Shown here: positions 11,039 through 22,429 of the stretch, one piece after another
Position numbering within the stretch: position 1 is the stretch's first letter
Layout: each line of letters opens with the position of its first letter
From: Pyropia yezoensis
Lineage: Eukaryota; Rhodophyta; Bangiophyceae; Bangiales; Bangiaceae
DNA length: 64,000 nucleotides
Direction of reading: 5' to 3'
Assembly (NCBI GenBank): GCA_009829735.1
Contig: CM020619.1
Coordinates: 28,670,063-28,734,062, forward strand
Translations under genes and position numbers: made by a program
The notes under the pieces: model-generated
What the model was told of the DNA's origin: nothing
Seen by the model: the letters and a program-made list of their open reading frames with translations, nothing else
Databases searched by the model: none

Positions 11039-11802
11039 TCTATGTGTGGTGCTTTTCTAAAAAATGGCCACATCGGTGTGGAATGCAACCTTTGACGGGA
11101 CCTCGACACCGCCCCTGGATGGTCTTCCAGGCGTGTCACACGTCCGCCAGACTTTCGGGGAGCTCGATTGTGTTGGTAAGTAGTGCTGGTTGTGGGGGTC
11201 ACGTGCTCGGCGATGGCCAGTTTGCGGGCTTCCGGGGACCACTGCGCAAACCGTGTCACAGGTTGCCGTGGGTTGCTGTGGACCTGTGAAATGGGCGAGG
11301 TGGTTCCAGTCTGGTGTGCTAATGCGGGCCTCGGGTTGTTAACTATGTGGCCTCACGACCCCCTCAGGCCTTCATGGTTATTGGCCGTTTTAATCTCAGA
11401 GGCGGACCCAAGTCGTTCCGTGAAACCAGGCCGGGTCTTCCAGTCCGGGTTGCGGCCTGCGAGTGCTGGTTGCGGACGCTTCCGGCAACCTGCGAAAACG
11501 TGTCGAGCATGCGATTGGTCAATGTAATCACGAGGCTTGTCTTGCAACGTGTGCTGATTTGATTGCTCAGCATGCGTGGGCAGATGGCCCAAATGACGTG
11601 CCCAACCGTCACATTCTCTGGAGGTACATGCATCTCAGCCTGTGGCCGGTGCGATCTGCGCGCTCCGTGCCCTACTATTGGCTGCACGTAATGTGGACCA
11701 GTCCCGCGATCAAGTGGGCCAGATACTGTTGCTGTTTGCATCGAAGGTTGCGTTCCCACACCGAGGTGGCCATTTTTGGGAAAAGCACCATAGATACATA
11801 GA
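11039..11802. mobile_element. Non-autonomous terminal-inverted-repeat element (MITE-like), 764 bp
   Basis: The left end (11039-11095) and right end (11741-11802) are imperfect inverted copies. From TGGTGCTTTT inward they match over about 50 columns at close to nine in ten positions, including AAAAATGGCCAC and GCAACCTT. The interior has no transposase-like frame. A target-site duplication is not obvious, so exact boundaries are uncertain. This is the layout of a deletion derivative of a DNA transposon. Confidence 0.6.
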
Positions 11803-11868
11803 ATACACAGTGCCAGCAACGGTCTCTTGCCTTGGGCAGGAAGACAACACCCCTGTCCGTGCGCAGCC

Positions 11869-11931
11869 CAGCCTCTCTTGCTATTGTCCCTCCCGACATC
11901 ATGTCGGGAGGGACAATAGCAAGAGAGGCTG
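11869..11931. repeat. 63-bp perfect palindrome (31-bp arms, 1-base spacer)
   Basis: Arms 11869-11899 and 11901-11931 are exact reverse complements, separated by the single C at 11900. Symmetry stops at 11868/11932. It lies 66 bp outside the inverted-repeat element. Confidence 0.97.
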
Positions 11932-12869
11932 ATGCCGTGAGCAGGCGGTCCCGCCTTGTGCCTGCCCCTCCCCCTTCCCCACGGGGCTTTCCTTCCGCCG
12001 ACACCACTACAATCCCATCGCGCCCCGCTGGTCTCATCCCCGTCCCCTGCCCCGTTCTCCGCCGATGCAGTGGTGCCTTAAAGCCCTGCCGACGCTGCTC
12101 ACGGAACGGAGGCGGGAGCTGGTGGCCACAGGAAGCCGCAACACCATGGGGGGTTGGGCGGTCGGGAACGGAATGAGCAGACGAGCAGTCGCCCGCGTCG
12201 CTGACAAGAGCAACCCCCACCACTGACGTTGCGGGCCCGCCGCCCACAGCGGTGGCCGCCACCCGCGGGATGGTCGTGCCGGGGCGGCCAGATGCGAGGC
12301 GCCATCACCCCGCCTGTCCACCGCGTCGGCAGCCCAGCTGGGTCCTCTGGCGAGGCCGCCAGCCGTGCTACGAGTGCAGCCACGAAGCGGGTCTAGGCGC
12401 GGAGCGCCGGCGGGTCGAGGGGCGTAAAGCCCGTCGCGTCCAACGGGGTGCTGGTACAGCGCAGCCGCCCTGCGGGAGGCGGCCAACGACCGACGGGTTG
12501 GGGGGTGGCCGTCCGCGCCCATGAGTGGGACGCCGTTCTTGACTCACTGCTTAGTTGCCATGACCGCGACCACATCCCGACCCCCCCCCCCCTGCTCCCC
12601 CCCCCCCCTCAACCATCGTGAAGGCCGTCCACCCAATTCCCATCCCCGTTGCAACCACGGCGCCCAACCCCACGCCACTCCCCACTCACTCGCCCGCCGG
12701 TCCTGCCCCCCTCCCCCCCCACCCCACCACCCCTCCCCTTCCCCCCACCCCCCCCACCACCCCCACCACCCCCCGCACGGAGCAACCGCCAGCTGGGAAC
12801 CGCTCGCTCACGCCGCCGCCCCGACGGCGCCATCGGTGGCAGCCGCAACAGCCCCGTCGGCAGAGCCGC

Positions 12870-14798
12870 CTAGACGGCGCCGTCGGCGGCGGCGGCGGCG
12901 GCAGGCACCGCAGCCGCATCCACCGCCGCGGCCGCCGCCGCGTCCGCCACCGCCGCAGCCGCAGCCGCCTCTCCCGCCGCGTCGCCGCCGTCACTACCCG
13001 TCACGCTGGCAGCCGGCGGCGGCGGCGGCACCCGCGCGGCGGCCGTGTCGGTCGCGTCGGCGCCGCCGGCGGCTGCCGCGTCGGCCGCAGCCGCCGCATC
13101 CACCGCCGCAGCCGCGGCGGCGACGCGGGCGGCCGCCGCGTCGACCGCCGCGGCGGCCACGTCCCCGCCACCGCCCGGGGCGTCGTCCCACCCAGTGCCC
13201 CCACCGCCGCCACCGCCGCCGCCGCCGCCGCCGCTACCGTCGCCGCCCGCAGCGTCGACGGCGTCAGCGGCAACGACCGATGCGGCGGCCGCGGCGGCCG
13301 CCGCCAACGCTGCCCGTGACGCGTCGCCGGCCGCCCCCGCTGCCGCGTCGGCGGCAACGCCCGCCGCGGCGGCCGCCGCGTCCGCCACCCGCGCCGCGTC
13401 GGCCGACCGCGTCGCGTAGTCGGCCGACCGCGGGCCGCCGCTGGAGGCGGGTGCGTCGGCAGTGGCGGGCGCGTTGGCAGTGGCGTGTACGTTGGTAGCG
13501 GCGGGCGCGTCGGCAGTGGCGGGGGCGTCGGCAGCGGCCGCAGCGTCGGCGGCAGTGCCGGTGACCGCGTCTGCGGCGGCAGCTGCTGCCGCCGACGGCG
13601 CCCCCCCGCCAGCGTCAACCAATCCAACGGGAGCCGTTGTGTGCTCCCCCGCCGCCGCCGCCGCCGCCGCCGCCGGGGGTGCTGCACAGGTGCGCCCCCC
13701 CTGTCCCTCCTCGCCCATAGCGGCACCGCACACGGCCGTCGCCTCTGGCGGCGGCGGCGGCGGCAGCGGCCCGCCGGTCGGCAGGCGGGCGTCCCCCCCC
13801 CACGGGACTCTCCCCCCCTGCAGCACCCACCGCCCCCCCCGGATGCCCAGGCGCCCCCCCCCCGCCGCCAGCCGGGCCCCCCCCGCCGCCACCCGCAGCG
13901 GCGCCGTCGCGGCGCGCACCGCCGGGCGGACGAGGAGGGTGGCGGTCCAGCTGGCGGCCGCCCGCGCGGCGACCACGTACACGACGGTGGCACAAAAAAA
14001 GGTCACCGCGACGACCAGTGCCGCCACCCGCAGCCGCTGCTGCCGCTCCAGCCGCCCGAGCGTGGAGCCCGCAACGCCCAGCGCGCCGGCGCCGGCGCCG
14101 GCCACCTCGGTGGCCGCCGCGCCCAGGCGGCTGGTGCTGCCCGCCAGCACGCCCCGCGTCGCGGCCGACCGGTCCGCCTCGGCGGCTAGCGCGGCGGCCG
14201 TCCGCCTGAGGCCGGCGGTGATGTCGCGCGACAGCGCCGCGTTGACGCCGCCGGGCCCGCCGTCGGCCCGCGGCGGGGCCCGCCGCCGCCGCCTCCCCGG
14301 CGGGCCATCGCCGCCGCCGCCGTTGGCGGCCCCGCCGTCGTCGGTGCCGAGCAGCGCCGCCCGCGCGGCGGCCCCCCCCGCCGCGTCGACGCGCGCCGCG
14401 GCGGCGCGGACGGCAGCGTGGCCCGCGGCGGCGACAGCGGCGGCGTCCGCCGCGGCGGCGGCCGCGGCCGCGCGGGCGGCACTGCCGGGGGGCGCCTCCT
14501 CCGCCGCGTCCGCCGCGTCGTCGGCGGCGCGGCGGAGGCGGCGAAGGGCGGCGGTGGCGGCGGTGGTGGCGGCGGAGAGCGTCGGGGGGTGCCGACGCGT
14601 CGGCGCTGCCGCCGTCGCCGACGACCCGTTCGTGGCGGGCGGGAGGGTGGTGGAGGCGGGGGCGGGGGGGGGGGGGCCAGTTGGGGGCGCCACCGCCGCC
14701 GCCGCCGCCGCCGCAACGGCCGCCACCGCGGCGCGCGCGCGGGCGGTGGCGGCGGCAACGGCGACGGTGGCGGCGGCGGGGGTGTCGTCCTCGTCCAT
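12870..14798 (-). CDS. Sec20-type SNARE (Qb), tail-extended
   Basis: 642 residues, single exon, starting MDEDDTP at 14798 directly after a long C/T-rich leader. Residues 1-185 are Ala-rich with a likely helical region (80-150). Residues 188-255 match the Sec20 domain: ITAGLRRTAAALAAEADRS, then a Ser-rich heptad stretch ending LERQQRLR. One membrane span follows at about 258-278 (AALVVAVTFFCATVVYVVAAR). Known: Sec20/BNIP1 is the ER Qb-SNARE that receives Golgi-to-ER COPI vesicles with Ufe1/Syntaxin-18 and Use1. Odd: a lumenal tail of about 360 residues, almost all Ala/Asp/Gly/Pro and built from GCN repeats, far longer than the tails I know; no HDEL-like ending (it ends DGAV). The frame is open upstream to 15590, but that part is low-complexity Pro/Arg and reads as leader. 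Confidence 0.72.
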   Translation of the reverse strand: MDEDDTPAAATVAVAAATARARAAVAAVAAAAAAAVAPPTGPPPPAPASTTLPPATNGSSATAAAPTRRHPPTLSAATTAATAALRRLRRAADDAADAAEEAPPGSAARAAAAAAAADAAAVAAAGHAAVRAAAARVDAAGGAAARAALLGTDDGGAANGGGGDGPPGRRRRRAPPRADGGPGGVNAALSRDITAGLRRTAAALAAEADRSAATRGVLAGSTSRLGAAATEVAGAGAGALGVAGSTLGRLERQQRLRVAALVVAVTFFCATVVYVVAARAAASWTATLLVRPAVRAATAPLRVAAGGARLAAGGGRLGIRGGRWVLQGGRVPWGGDARLPTGGPLPPPPPPEATAVCGAAMGEEGQGGRTCAAPPAAAAAAAAGEHTTAPVGLVDAGGGAPSAAAAAAADAVTGTAADAAAAADAPATADAPAATNVHATANAPATADAPASSGGPRSADYATRSADAARVADAAAAAAGVAADAAAGAAGDASRAALAAAAAAAASVVAADAVDAAGGDGSGGGGGGGGGGGGTGWDDAPGGGGDVAAAAVDAAAARVAAAAAAVDAAAAADAAAAGGADATDTAAARVPPPPPAASVTGSDGGDAAGEAAAAAAVADAAAAAAVDAAAVPAAAAAADGAV

Positions 14799-16026
14799 GG
14801 TGGCAGAGGGGAAGGGGGGAGGGGGGGGAAGGGGCGGGGGAGAAGGGCGGAAAAGAAGCAAGGGGGGAGAGGGGAGGGGAGGAGAAAGGGGGGAGAGGAG
14901 AGGGGGGGAGAGATAGGGGAGCAGCCACGGACGGACAGGGCACGGGGGGGGGAATGGACAACCGGTGCAGGGGGAATGGGGAGGCGTGAGGAAGGAGGGG
15001 GATGGAAAGCGGGGGGGGGGGAAGACCCCGACGGTAAGTGGGTGAAGCGGGGGGAAAGGGCGGAGGAGAGACAGGCTCCACCGCCGGTGGGGGGGGGGGG
15101 GGGGGGGGAACGTTGCGCCGCCCAACGCCGCCGCGGCCGCTACAGCCGCCGCCGCCACCACCGCTGCCGCCACGCGGCTACCGCCGCCGCCGCGCCGCCG
15201 CAACGCACCGCGCCGCGCCGGCGGCGTGGCGGCATCCGCCCGCGGCCGCACGCACGCGGCCGGCGGCGGACGTGGCGGCGGCCGCCGCCGCGGGCGCTGC
15301 CGCGGCAACGACGCGGCGGGGGCTGACAGCGCCCAAGGTGAGCGGCGGCGGCGGTGCGGCAGGGGTGGCGGTCGGGGGGGGGGGGGTGGTGGGGGGAAGC
15401 GCGGACGTTGACGGGCAGACGTGGCTGCCGAGCGACGCGCGTACGCCACGCACGGAGTTGGGGGTGGTGGGTGGTGGGGGACCGCAGCACACGGGGCTGT
15501 AGAGGACACCCATACCGGTGATCCGTGGAGGAGAGGCAAGCGCACGGGGACTGAACTGTGCAATGACTGACACCCCATTGATGTTGACATTTGTATTTAA
15601 AAACAGCCGAGCCTTTGAGCTAGCATTCCACTGACTTTCCACTCGACTGAAGCCAGCGGGAGCTCCCCTGACCTGAGAGAACACTGTCTTCCATGGTCAT
15701 GGAGGGGACTGCTGTTGGTGGGGACGAGCCAGAGCACACGCATGGGTGGTGAGAGGGAGGGCTTGGCCATCGCGGCGGCGGCCGCAGCGGTGACCACCAC
15801 AGCAGCAGCGTCGCCCCGTCCGCCCTCACCAGCACCGCCGTCGCCATCATCCCCACTGGTCGAGTCCCCCCCCCCGCCCCGTCCACCGCCCCCACCGTTA
15901 GCGATGCGACAGGAGCGGGGCGTCTTTGGGTACAGTGCCCGCGCCGTCCCCGCGCGTCGAGCGGAACCCACCACGGCGGCACCCGGAAACGCAACAAACA
16001 GCCATGGTCCCTCACGAGCACCCACG
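14799..16026. other. Leader of the SNARE gene and 3' flank of the next gene
   Basis: 14799-15110 is a strong purine tract on plus (pyrimidine on minus) typical of the leaders here. 15111-15420 is GCC-rich low complexity. 15500-16026 is ordinary sequence downstream of the membrane-protein gene. No further gene is supported. Confidence 0.45.
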
Positions 16027-18300
16027 CTAGGCACGGCTGGAGCCGCTGGAGCTCCGCAGGGCAAAGGGCAAGACAGCCAACGCGTCATCCTCGACAAGGG
16101 CACCGGCGGCCGAGGCAGGGGTGCGCCGCCGCGTCCGCGCCAGCCAGACGCCCCGCCCCAGGACGGCCGCCACGGTGGCCAGCGCCGCCCCCCCCACCGT
16201 GGCCGCGACGGCCACCGCCAGCTGTGGGCGGTAGCCCGTGCGGGCCGTCACCACCAGCGTCTCCCACTCCTGTACCAGCGTGCCCGTCAGGTTGAGGAGC
16301 CCCGCCGCGTCGTCGCGCCCGCCGGCAACCACCACAGACGGGGACGTGGGCGTGACCGTGACCAGGGCGGTGCGGGTGGAGGCGGCGCGCCACGCCGCGC
16401 CGGCTACCTCGGTGACGGCCACAACAACGACGCCGGCGGTGGAGAGGAGCGTCGCGACGGCCAGGCCAGCGACCGCCGCCATGCGGCGGCGCGACCACGG
16501 GGAGGAGCGGGCGCCGAGGGCGCCGAGGCCCACCAGTTCCGGAAGCACAACGGTGGCGGCCAGCACCAGGGCGGCAGTGGAGACGGGCTCCTCGGGGGGC
16601 GTCACTCGAAACACGTCGGCCCGGTACAGGTTGGCCATGGACGCGAGGTCCGCCTCGAGGTCACCCGTCTGGAACCAGCCTCGCCACAGGAGGGGCGCCC
16701 GCAGCTCGACGCCGTCGACGGTCACCGCCGGCCGGACGGGAACGTACAGCTGCCGCTGCCGCAACGCGGCTGCCAATGCCGCCTCGTCGGCCGACTGGGG
16801 GTTGAGCTCCCGCAGCCCCCGGTGGGCCACCGCCCCCGCTACGGGTCCCGCCCAGGCGGGCGGCGCCGCCGCCTGGTGGGGCGCCCACGGCGGGCGCTCG
16901 TGGGGCAACACCACCGACCGGTTCATTACGGGGGCGGGACCCGCCACGCGCCAGGACGCGGAGAGTGTGGGCTGCGGTCCCAGCGCAGACGGCGCGCCGA
17001 GGTCGTCCCGCCGTGGAACGCCATCACAGATGCGCGGATCGACTACGAAGGCGGTGACAGTGCCCGAGCAGAAGACCGTGGCGATGCGCGACAGCCATGG
17101 GGTGGCCGTGGACGGCCCTCCGACCGCATCGGCAGCCGTGGACCCCAGGAGCGGAGCCGACTGGCCGCGCGTTCCCCGCCGTACAGGCGTGCCGTTAAGG
17201 CCCCAGTCGTGGCGGACGAGGTCTGCGCCGACCATCGACACGGTCGCAGACAGATCAAACGCCAGCGCGGCAGTCCCAAGCCACCCGGCGTCTGCAAGTA
17301 GACCCCGCCCCAGGGAGAGGAGACCGCGCTGAGCGGTGGAGACAGGGCGCTCTACCCCGTCGGTGCCCACGTAAGTTAGCAGCGGCACGTTGTACGCGTG
17401 GACGGCGGGCGCACCACCCCCACCCCCCCCACCGCCGCCGCCGCCGCCACCGCCGGTCGGGTCGGGGGAGTCGGCCACCACCGCCAGCCGGCTGACGCGG
17501 GTGTTGTCCAGCGCCACGGGGTGGTGGCATTCTGCGTCCACACAAATGCCCAGCGTCACGCCTGTGACGCCCAGCACATCCCACCGGTTGGCCACCCGGT
17601 CGACCGACCCATAGATGCTATTGCGCTGCAGCGTCAGGGCGCGCACCAGGTCCGCCTCGTACGCCAGCCGTCGGCCGCCGCCGCCATCCAGGCCGCCGCC
17701 CAGGAGACTCACCCACCGTGGCGTGGCGCTGACCGCACGTGGCCCGGGCGACGGGGAAGCCGCCGTCGCCGCCCGCCGCGGCAGCGCCCCCCCCACCGCC
17801 GTCCCCCGCGCGCCCGCCGCCGCGCACGGCACCGCCGCCGCCGCCGGCAGCGGCACGTACCACACGCCCGTCCCAACCGACGCAACGCCCCCGCGCCCTC
17901 CCGTTGCGCGGGATAGGCGGCCGACGCGGGCGGCGATGACCGCGTCGACGGCCGACGGGGTGGCCCACTCGGCGCGCCCCGACCCGTCGGCCGCGTCACG
18001 GGTCCACCCCGCCGTGTCGAGGTGGTCGGCACACAGCGTCGGGCTGAGGGGCACGGGCGTGCCAAAGGCGGAGATGGTGGGCCGAGCGCCGCCAAGCAGG
18101 GGGCACTGCAGGGAGCACAGAGAGGGGAACGCTCCGGCCGGCGGGGCGCCTGCAGGCGGACGGGGGAAGGAAAGCGTCTGCAGTGGAACCCCGGCGGCGG
18201 CCGCGCCAGGCACTGCCCCGACCGCCGCCGCCGCCACCGCAGCGGCCACTACCATCGGTGTCGCCGCGGCAGTGACCACCACCCGCACCGCCGCCACCAC

Positions 18301-18373
<73 letters not shown>

Positions 18374-18480
18374 CCTGCCACAGACGTCATGGCACAAGGA
18401 TGGCCACCGCCCGCGGCCGTGCCCTGACTTCGACACACCCGGAGGGCAGTGGCGGTCGCCGCGGTCGTGGCGGCCGCCAT
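16027..18480 (-). CDS. Large membrane protein of unknown function
   Basis: 817 residues from ATG 18480; a second Met at about residue 31 is an alternative. I do not recognise a family. Seen: an N-terminal poly-Ala stretch encoded by a GCC microsatellite, followed by a hydrophobic Val/Ala segment that could be a signal peptide or anchor. Then come about 500 residues with scattered Cys (for example SLCSLQCPLL, GICVDAECHHP, VDPRICDG) and N-glycosylation sites (NRSV, NLTG), suggesting an extracytosolic domain. The C-terminal third has three likely membrane spans (TAALVLAATVVLPELVGLGAL; MAAVAGLAVATLLSTAGVVVV; LAVAVAATVGGAALATVAAVL) and a basic tail. The uninterrupted frame and non-repetitive middle argue for a real gene. 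Inference: a plasma-membrane or wall-associated lineage-specific protein. Confidence 0.6.
18303..18373. repeat. (CCG)n microsatellite, about 23 units
   Basis: Trinucleotide run inside the N-terminal coding region of the large membrane protein; on the minus strand it encodes poly-Ala. A length change in steps of three would not break the frame. Confidence 0.9.
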
Positions 18481-20112
18481 CGCGGGATAAGGTCACTGGC
18501 AAGAAGATAGAAAAAAAGAAAAGAAATAGGGCAACGAATGCCAACAGCGGACGTTGACGTTCATCGCCGAGGGAGGAGACCGCCCCATGGCCATGAGCGG
18601 ATGATCTTCAAAGGGGTGCCAGGCGCAGGGGGAACTGGCCTCGCGGAGGCTGGCCGTCGGCCCAGCATGGACGGCGCGCGCCCACACTGCGTACGCGGGT
18701 CACCGCTGCTCCGTTGCCGCAGGCCCTCCCAACCCGAGAGCCCCACCGAGCGCGCCGGGCACTTCTCCCGTCTTTAAGGGGGCCCCCCAGGGGGGCCTAT
18801 TCGTGCGGCACGGGCGCCTATCGTTGAGGCCGGGCCCGCTGACGGCGCCTGACACCGTCAACTTGGCGCCCTATGGGCGACAGCCGACGCGCCGCTGATC
18901 GTCTTCGCGCAAAAGGTTTGCGGGGGGGGGTGGCGGGGGTGGGGGATCCCCCACGTGGGGTGGCCCCCGTGTGGGGGTCATCTGCCTAGTGTGGAAATTC
19001 GGGCGGCACCCAGTCCGTAGTAGCAACCCCCGTCTGTGGGTTCACCACACATAAGGACGCAGGCGCACAACGGGGATGTCTACGTCGGCGCATGTCGACC
19101 GGCGAGCCGGGGCTGCGACAGGAACGGAAGGGGGCGGGCGGAGGAAGGGACGCGCGCCACGTCGGGGACGCCCGTTGGTGACCAACGATGCAGCCGGTGG
19201 TCGGGCCACTCATGGGGTTGCGTGTGTGCCCGCCAGCTCCTTCCTTACTCATCCTTGTTTCTTTTTTCATCTGCAGTGGAGGCCGTGACAGGACACGGGC
19301 CGCATTGACCCACCGCGGGGGCAGGCGTCGACCCGTATCCGCGTCCATGTGGGGCTGGCGAAGGGCGGCGGGTTGGCTGCCCATGCCGCGCACGCGCACG
19401 ACGGCGGCAGGGACGGTGTCGGGACCACTCGTCTGTGATGGCAAACGCGAGGGCGGCTGGACTGCCGCCACAGGGGGACCGTGGATCGGTCAGAGGGGGG
19501 CCGCGGCGGGCCTGCGTAGCGGCGCGTATCCCCTTTGAAGTGCGCCCCGTCGTCGGCCTGGCCGCCGCCCACGGCGCGCCTGCAACAGAGACGCCGCCGG
19601 CGGCACGGCGCACCCATGGTGGCGGTGGCCGCGGCGGCGGCGGCGGCGGCGGACGCGCGGCGGCGGCGGCGGCCGACGGGGGAGTTTCGGACGGTGTGGC
19701 AGCGGCCACGGCGGCGGCGGCAGGGGGGGTAGTGCGGTGGTCGGCGACCGTCAGCGCGCACGGGCGGCGGTCGCGGTGGTGACGACGGCGTGCAGGGGGA
19801 GGGGGGAATAGTGCGGGCGGGGGGGTAAGGCTGCGCAGGCCGTGCGGCACTGCAGTCCGCGGGCCAAAGGCAGAAGGCCCCCGCGGCTGCCCGACGACTC
19901 TCTGGTGTGGCGGTGACAATGAGAACCGGGCCAACGTTGCCCACGCTCCCACGGAAGCGCTACAGAGCATGCCGACAAGAAAGGGGGGACAGCGCGAAAA
20001 TGAAGCGATAAAGGGGGGCAACAAGCCCAACAGACGAGAAAGAAAAAAACAGAGAAAGAAGAAGAAGCGAAGATAAGCCAGAAAAAGAAAACGAAAACGA
20101 AAAAAAACGCAC
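18481..20112. other. Intergenic region, no gene supported
   Basis: Between two minus-strand genes. It contains a GGCCCCCC/GGGGGGCC hairpin near 18780-18797, a GCGG-rich low-complexity patch (19610-19720) and a purine-rich A/G tract (20030-20105) just downstream of the exostosin stop. No convincing gene on either strand. Confidence 0.5.
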
Positions 20113-22429
20113 CTAGTGCCGTTCACTGTCCGCCTGCCCCCCTCCTCCTCGGACGGCGGGCGTCGAGTAGACCCGCCGGTATTTTACGCGCGACTTGCGC
20201 GCGGCCAGCTCGGCAAGCACCCCCTGCGGCGCAAGCCCCTCGGGCCCATACCACAACGCCCGCCACACGCGGCGCATAGCCGCCTGGCGGTCGGCCACCT
20301 CGTCGTCGGAAAATCCTCTAAGCACCGCGTCAATGCCCGCAATGTCAGCCGGCCGGATCCACACGGTGAACGCGTCCCAGTCGACCAGGTTGTCGAGCGG
20401 TAGCTGCTGACGGTCCGACACCACCACCGGGATGCAGCCGGTGAGGACGGCGTAGACGGGGCGCGGGCTCCACGGGTGCCACCCCTCGGGGCAGAGACAA
20501 AACGTCGACGATGCCAGGTCGGCCAGGTACGTCCCGGACCGGGTACCCGTGATGCGGTAGCCGGGTTTGTCCACCAGGTGCTCCTGTACGTACTGCCGAA
20601 CACCACCCGAGTAGTTGCTCCCGCGGCTGTCCGACACGTTGGCCGAGACGACCTGGCCCCCAAACTGGAGGAGCCACTTCTTGGGCGCCCGCCGCCGCGC
20701 CAGTTGCCGACGCGCGCGAGTCACCGCCGCCGCCGCCGCCGCCACAACGGGCGGCTCGTCGCCGCTGCCGCCAGCGACCACGCCCCGGCGGGAGGAGGTG
20801 GCGACGGCGGCGGCGCCCCCGCCGGCCGACGCGTCTGATTCGGCGTCGTCAAACGCAGCATCTGCTTCTTCCTCCCCGAGCCCCCCACCCCGGGCGGGCT
20901 CCATGTACCGCGGGAGGAGGTAGTGGGTCAGGTCAGGGGGGATGACGACGTCCTTGTGAGGGGTAAACTCGTCCGCAGTCCACTCCCCATTGTGGACGAG
21001 GAAGAGGCCGTTGCGGAAGCGCCGCCAGTTGCCAGAGTGGCGGGCGCCAAAGCCCTGGGTAAAGGTGTAGACGTGGTCACGCCCGCCGGACCGGTTGTAA
21101 TAGGGGAGCTGCGGGTACGGAGGGTGGTGAAGCGAGCGGGGCGGTCGAAGTCAGGTCGCAAGAGAGGTGCGGGATATTGACAAGGGGCACAGAGTACAAC
21201 AATCGCCACAGCCATGCAAAACAAAAAGGAGGACCAAGAGCTCAACGAAGCACAAAGACAAGGGCCGTCAGTGAGATGAGCCACTATTACGAAGCTCCAT
21301 CAGCAGGTATTTTAACTCAACTCCCCAGCCCACACGCACCATCGGCCTGTGGGCGGACACCTCACCGGCGGCTCAGCGCCGCCCCAGCATGCGCCTCTCA
21401 TCGCCTTCTCCACCCCACCCCCCCCCCCCCGCAACGCACCTCATTAATCACATGGTGCATGCCCGTTGCAAAGTGCCGCCCCGTCGTCTCAAGGTTGTTG
21501 GGCTGGTGCGTCATCAGGAAGCAGGTGGTATAAATGGGAACGTAAAAAAAGTCCGCCTCCTCTGGGTCCCGCGTCCGCACCGCCGACGACAGCAGAAAGC
21601 GGTGGAGGGACACCTCGGCGGAATAAAACGATGCGTCACACAGCGGGTCCCGGATGGGGGGCGGCCGCTCGTGGCTCTCCCGCACCAGCGCCGCGTTGTA
21701 GCTGCCCGGCAGGTCGTACACGTACACCCGCAAGCGGGAGCGCGCGTACGCGTCGTCGGTCCACCGCTCAAGCGCCGCGACGGGGTCCACCCCCACCGCC
21801 GCGCCGGCAGCATCGTCGACGGCGCCCAGGGCGGCGGCGTCGGCGGCAGCCATGCCGACCCCCCCCCGACCCCCCCCGGCAATGCCAACGCCGGCGGCGG
21901 CGGCTGTGGAGGCAAGCGCCCGGGCCGCGGCGGCCACCGCCGCCGCTCGCTGGGCCGGGGAGAGCGCTGCCAGCGGGTCCCCGCCGCCACCACCCCCCCC
22001 ACCGCCGCCACTGCGGCGGCCAAACAGCAGCAGCGTGACGGCGAGCGCCAGCCCAAACGTCAACGCCCACACCCCTCCCCGGGGTGACGGTCTCCGCCAG
22101 CCCGCGTCCACAGAGCCGCGCTTGCCGCCGCCCGACGACGACCATGTGATGCCGCCGCCCGCGACGCCACCGCCCCCGCCGCCGCCCCCACCGCCGCCGT
22201 CCCCACCACCGCCGCCAACACTTCTGCCAACGGTGCCGCGGACCTGGTCAGACCAGCCGGCTAGGAGGGAGCGGGAGCGGCGGCGGGAGCCGTCGGCGGC
22301 CGCCCCCCCGCCGCCGCCGGGGGTGGCCACCAGCGGCAGGCCCGCGTCGGCCATACCCCCGCCGCCGCCGCCGCCGCCGCCAGCACCCCCACCGTTGACG
22401 ACCGACACGGTAAGGCCACCGCTGCCCAT
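20113..22429 (-). CDS. Exostosin-family glycosyltransferase (GT47), two exons
   Basis: Exon 1 is 22429-21440 (330 codons), the intron is 21439-21109 (331 bp, GTGCGT...CCGCAG), and exon 2 is 21108-20113; the junction is in phase 0 and gives 661 residues. Seen: a Gly-rich cytosolic tail, one membrane anchor at about 119-137, then the exostosin domain. It opens with RLRVYVYDLP, continues with the Asp/Glu pair of EEADFFYVPIYTTCF, then PYYNRSGGRDHVY just after the splice, and the C-terminal block SSTFCLCPEGWHPWSPRPVYA followed by CIPVVVSD. A poly-Ala/Asp insertion (near 20730-20900) lies in the middle. Known: GT47 enzymes are Golgi type II proteins that build xyloglucan, arabinan, heparan or other wall polymers; the sugar specificity is not readable. 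The splice sites are inferred from consensus and domain continuity. Confidence 0.85.

Larger units (their letters stand above)
10797..12869. other. Intergenic region with repeat structures
   Basis: About 2 kb between the protease and the SNARE gene. The part around 10900-11900 is AT-richer than the rest and holds an inverted-repeat element and a long palindrome (listed separately). The rest (11935-12869) is GC-rich with overlapping uninformative open frames on both strands, none convincing. Confidence 0.5.

Noticed and set aside
12034..12522. 162-codon minus-strand frame
   Set aside because: Compositionally biased, no recognisable feature, lies in the 3' flank of the SNARE gene; competing frames of similar length overlap it.
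14799..15590. N-terminal extension of the SNARE frame to 15590
   Set aside because: The added 260 residues are Pro/Ser/Arg low complexity derived from the pyrimidine leader; MDEDD at 14798 fits the family layout better.
19245..20126. 293-codon minus-strand frame with a Phe-rich start
   Set aside because: The hydrophobic start is the complement of an A/G tract and the rest is low-complexity Arg/Pro; not a convincing signal peptide or gene.
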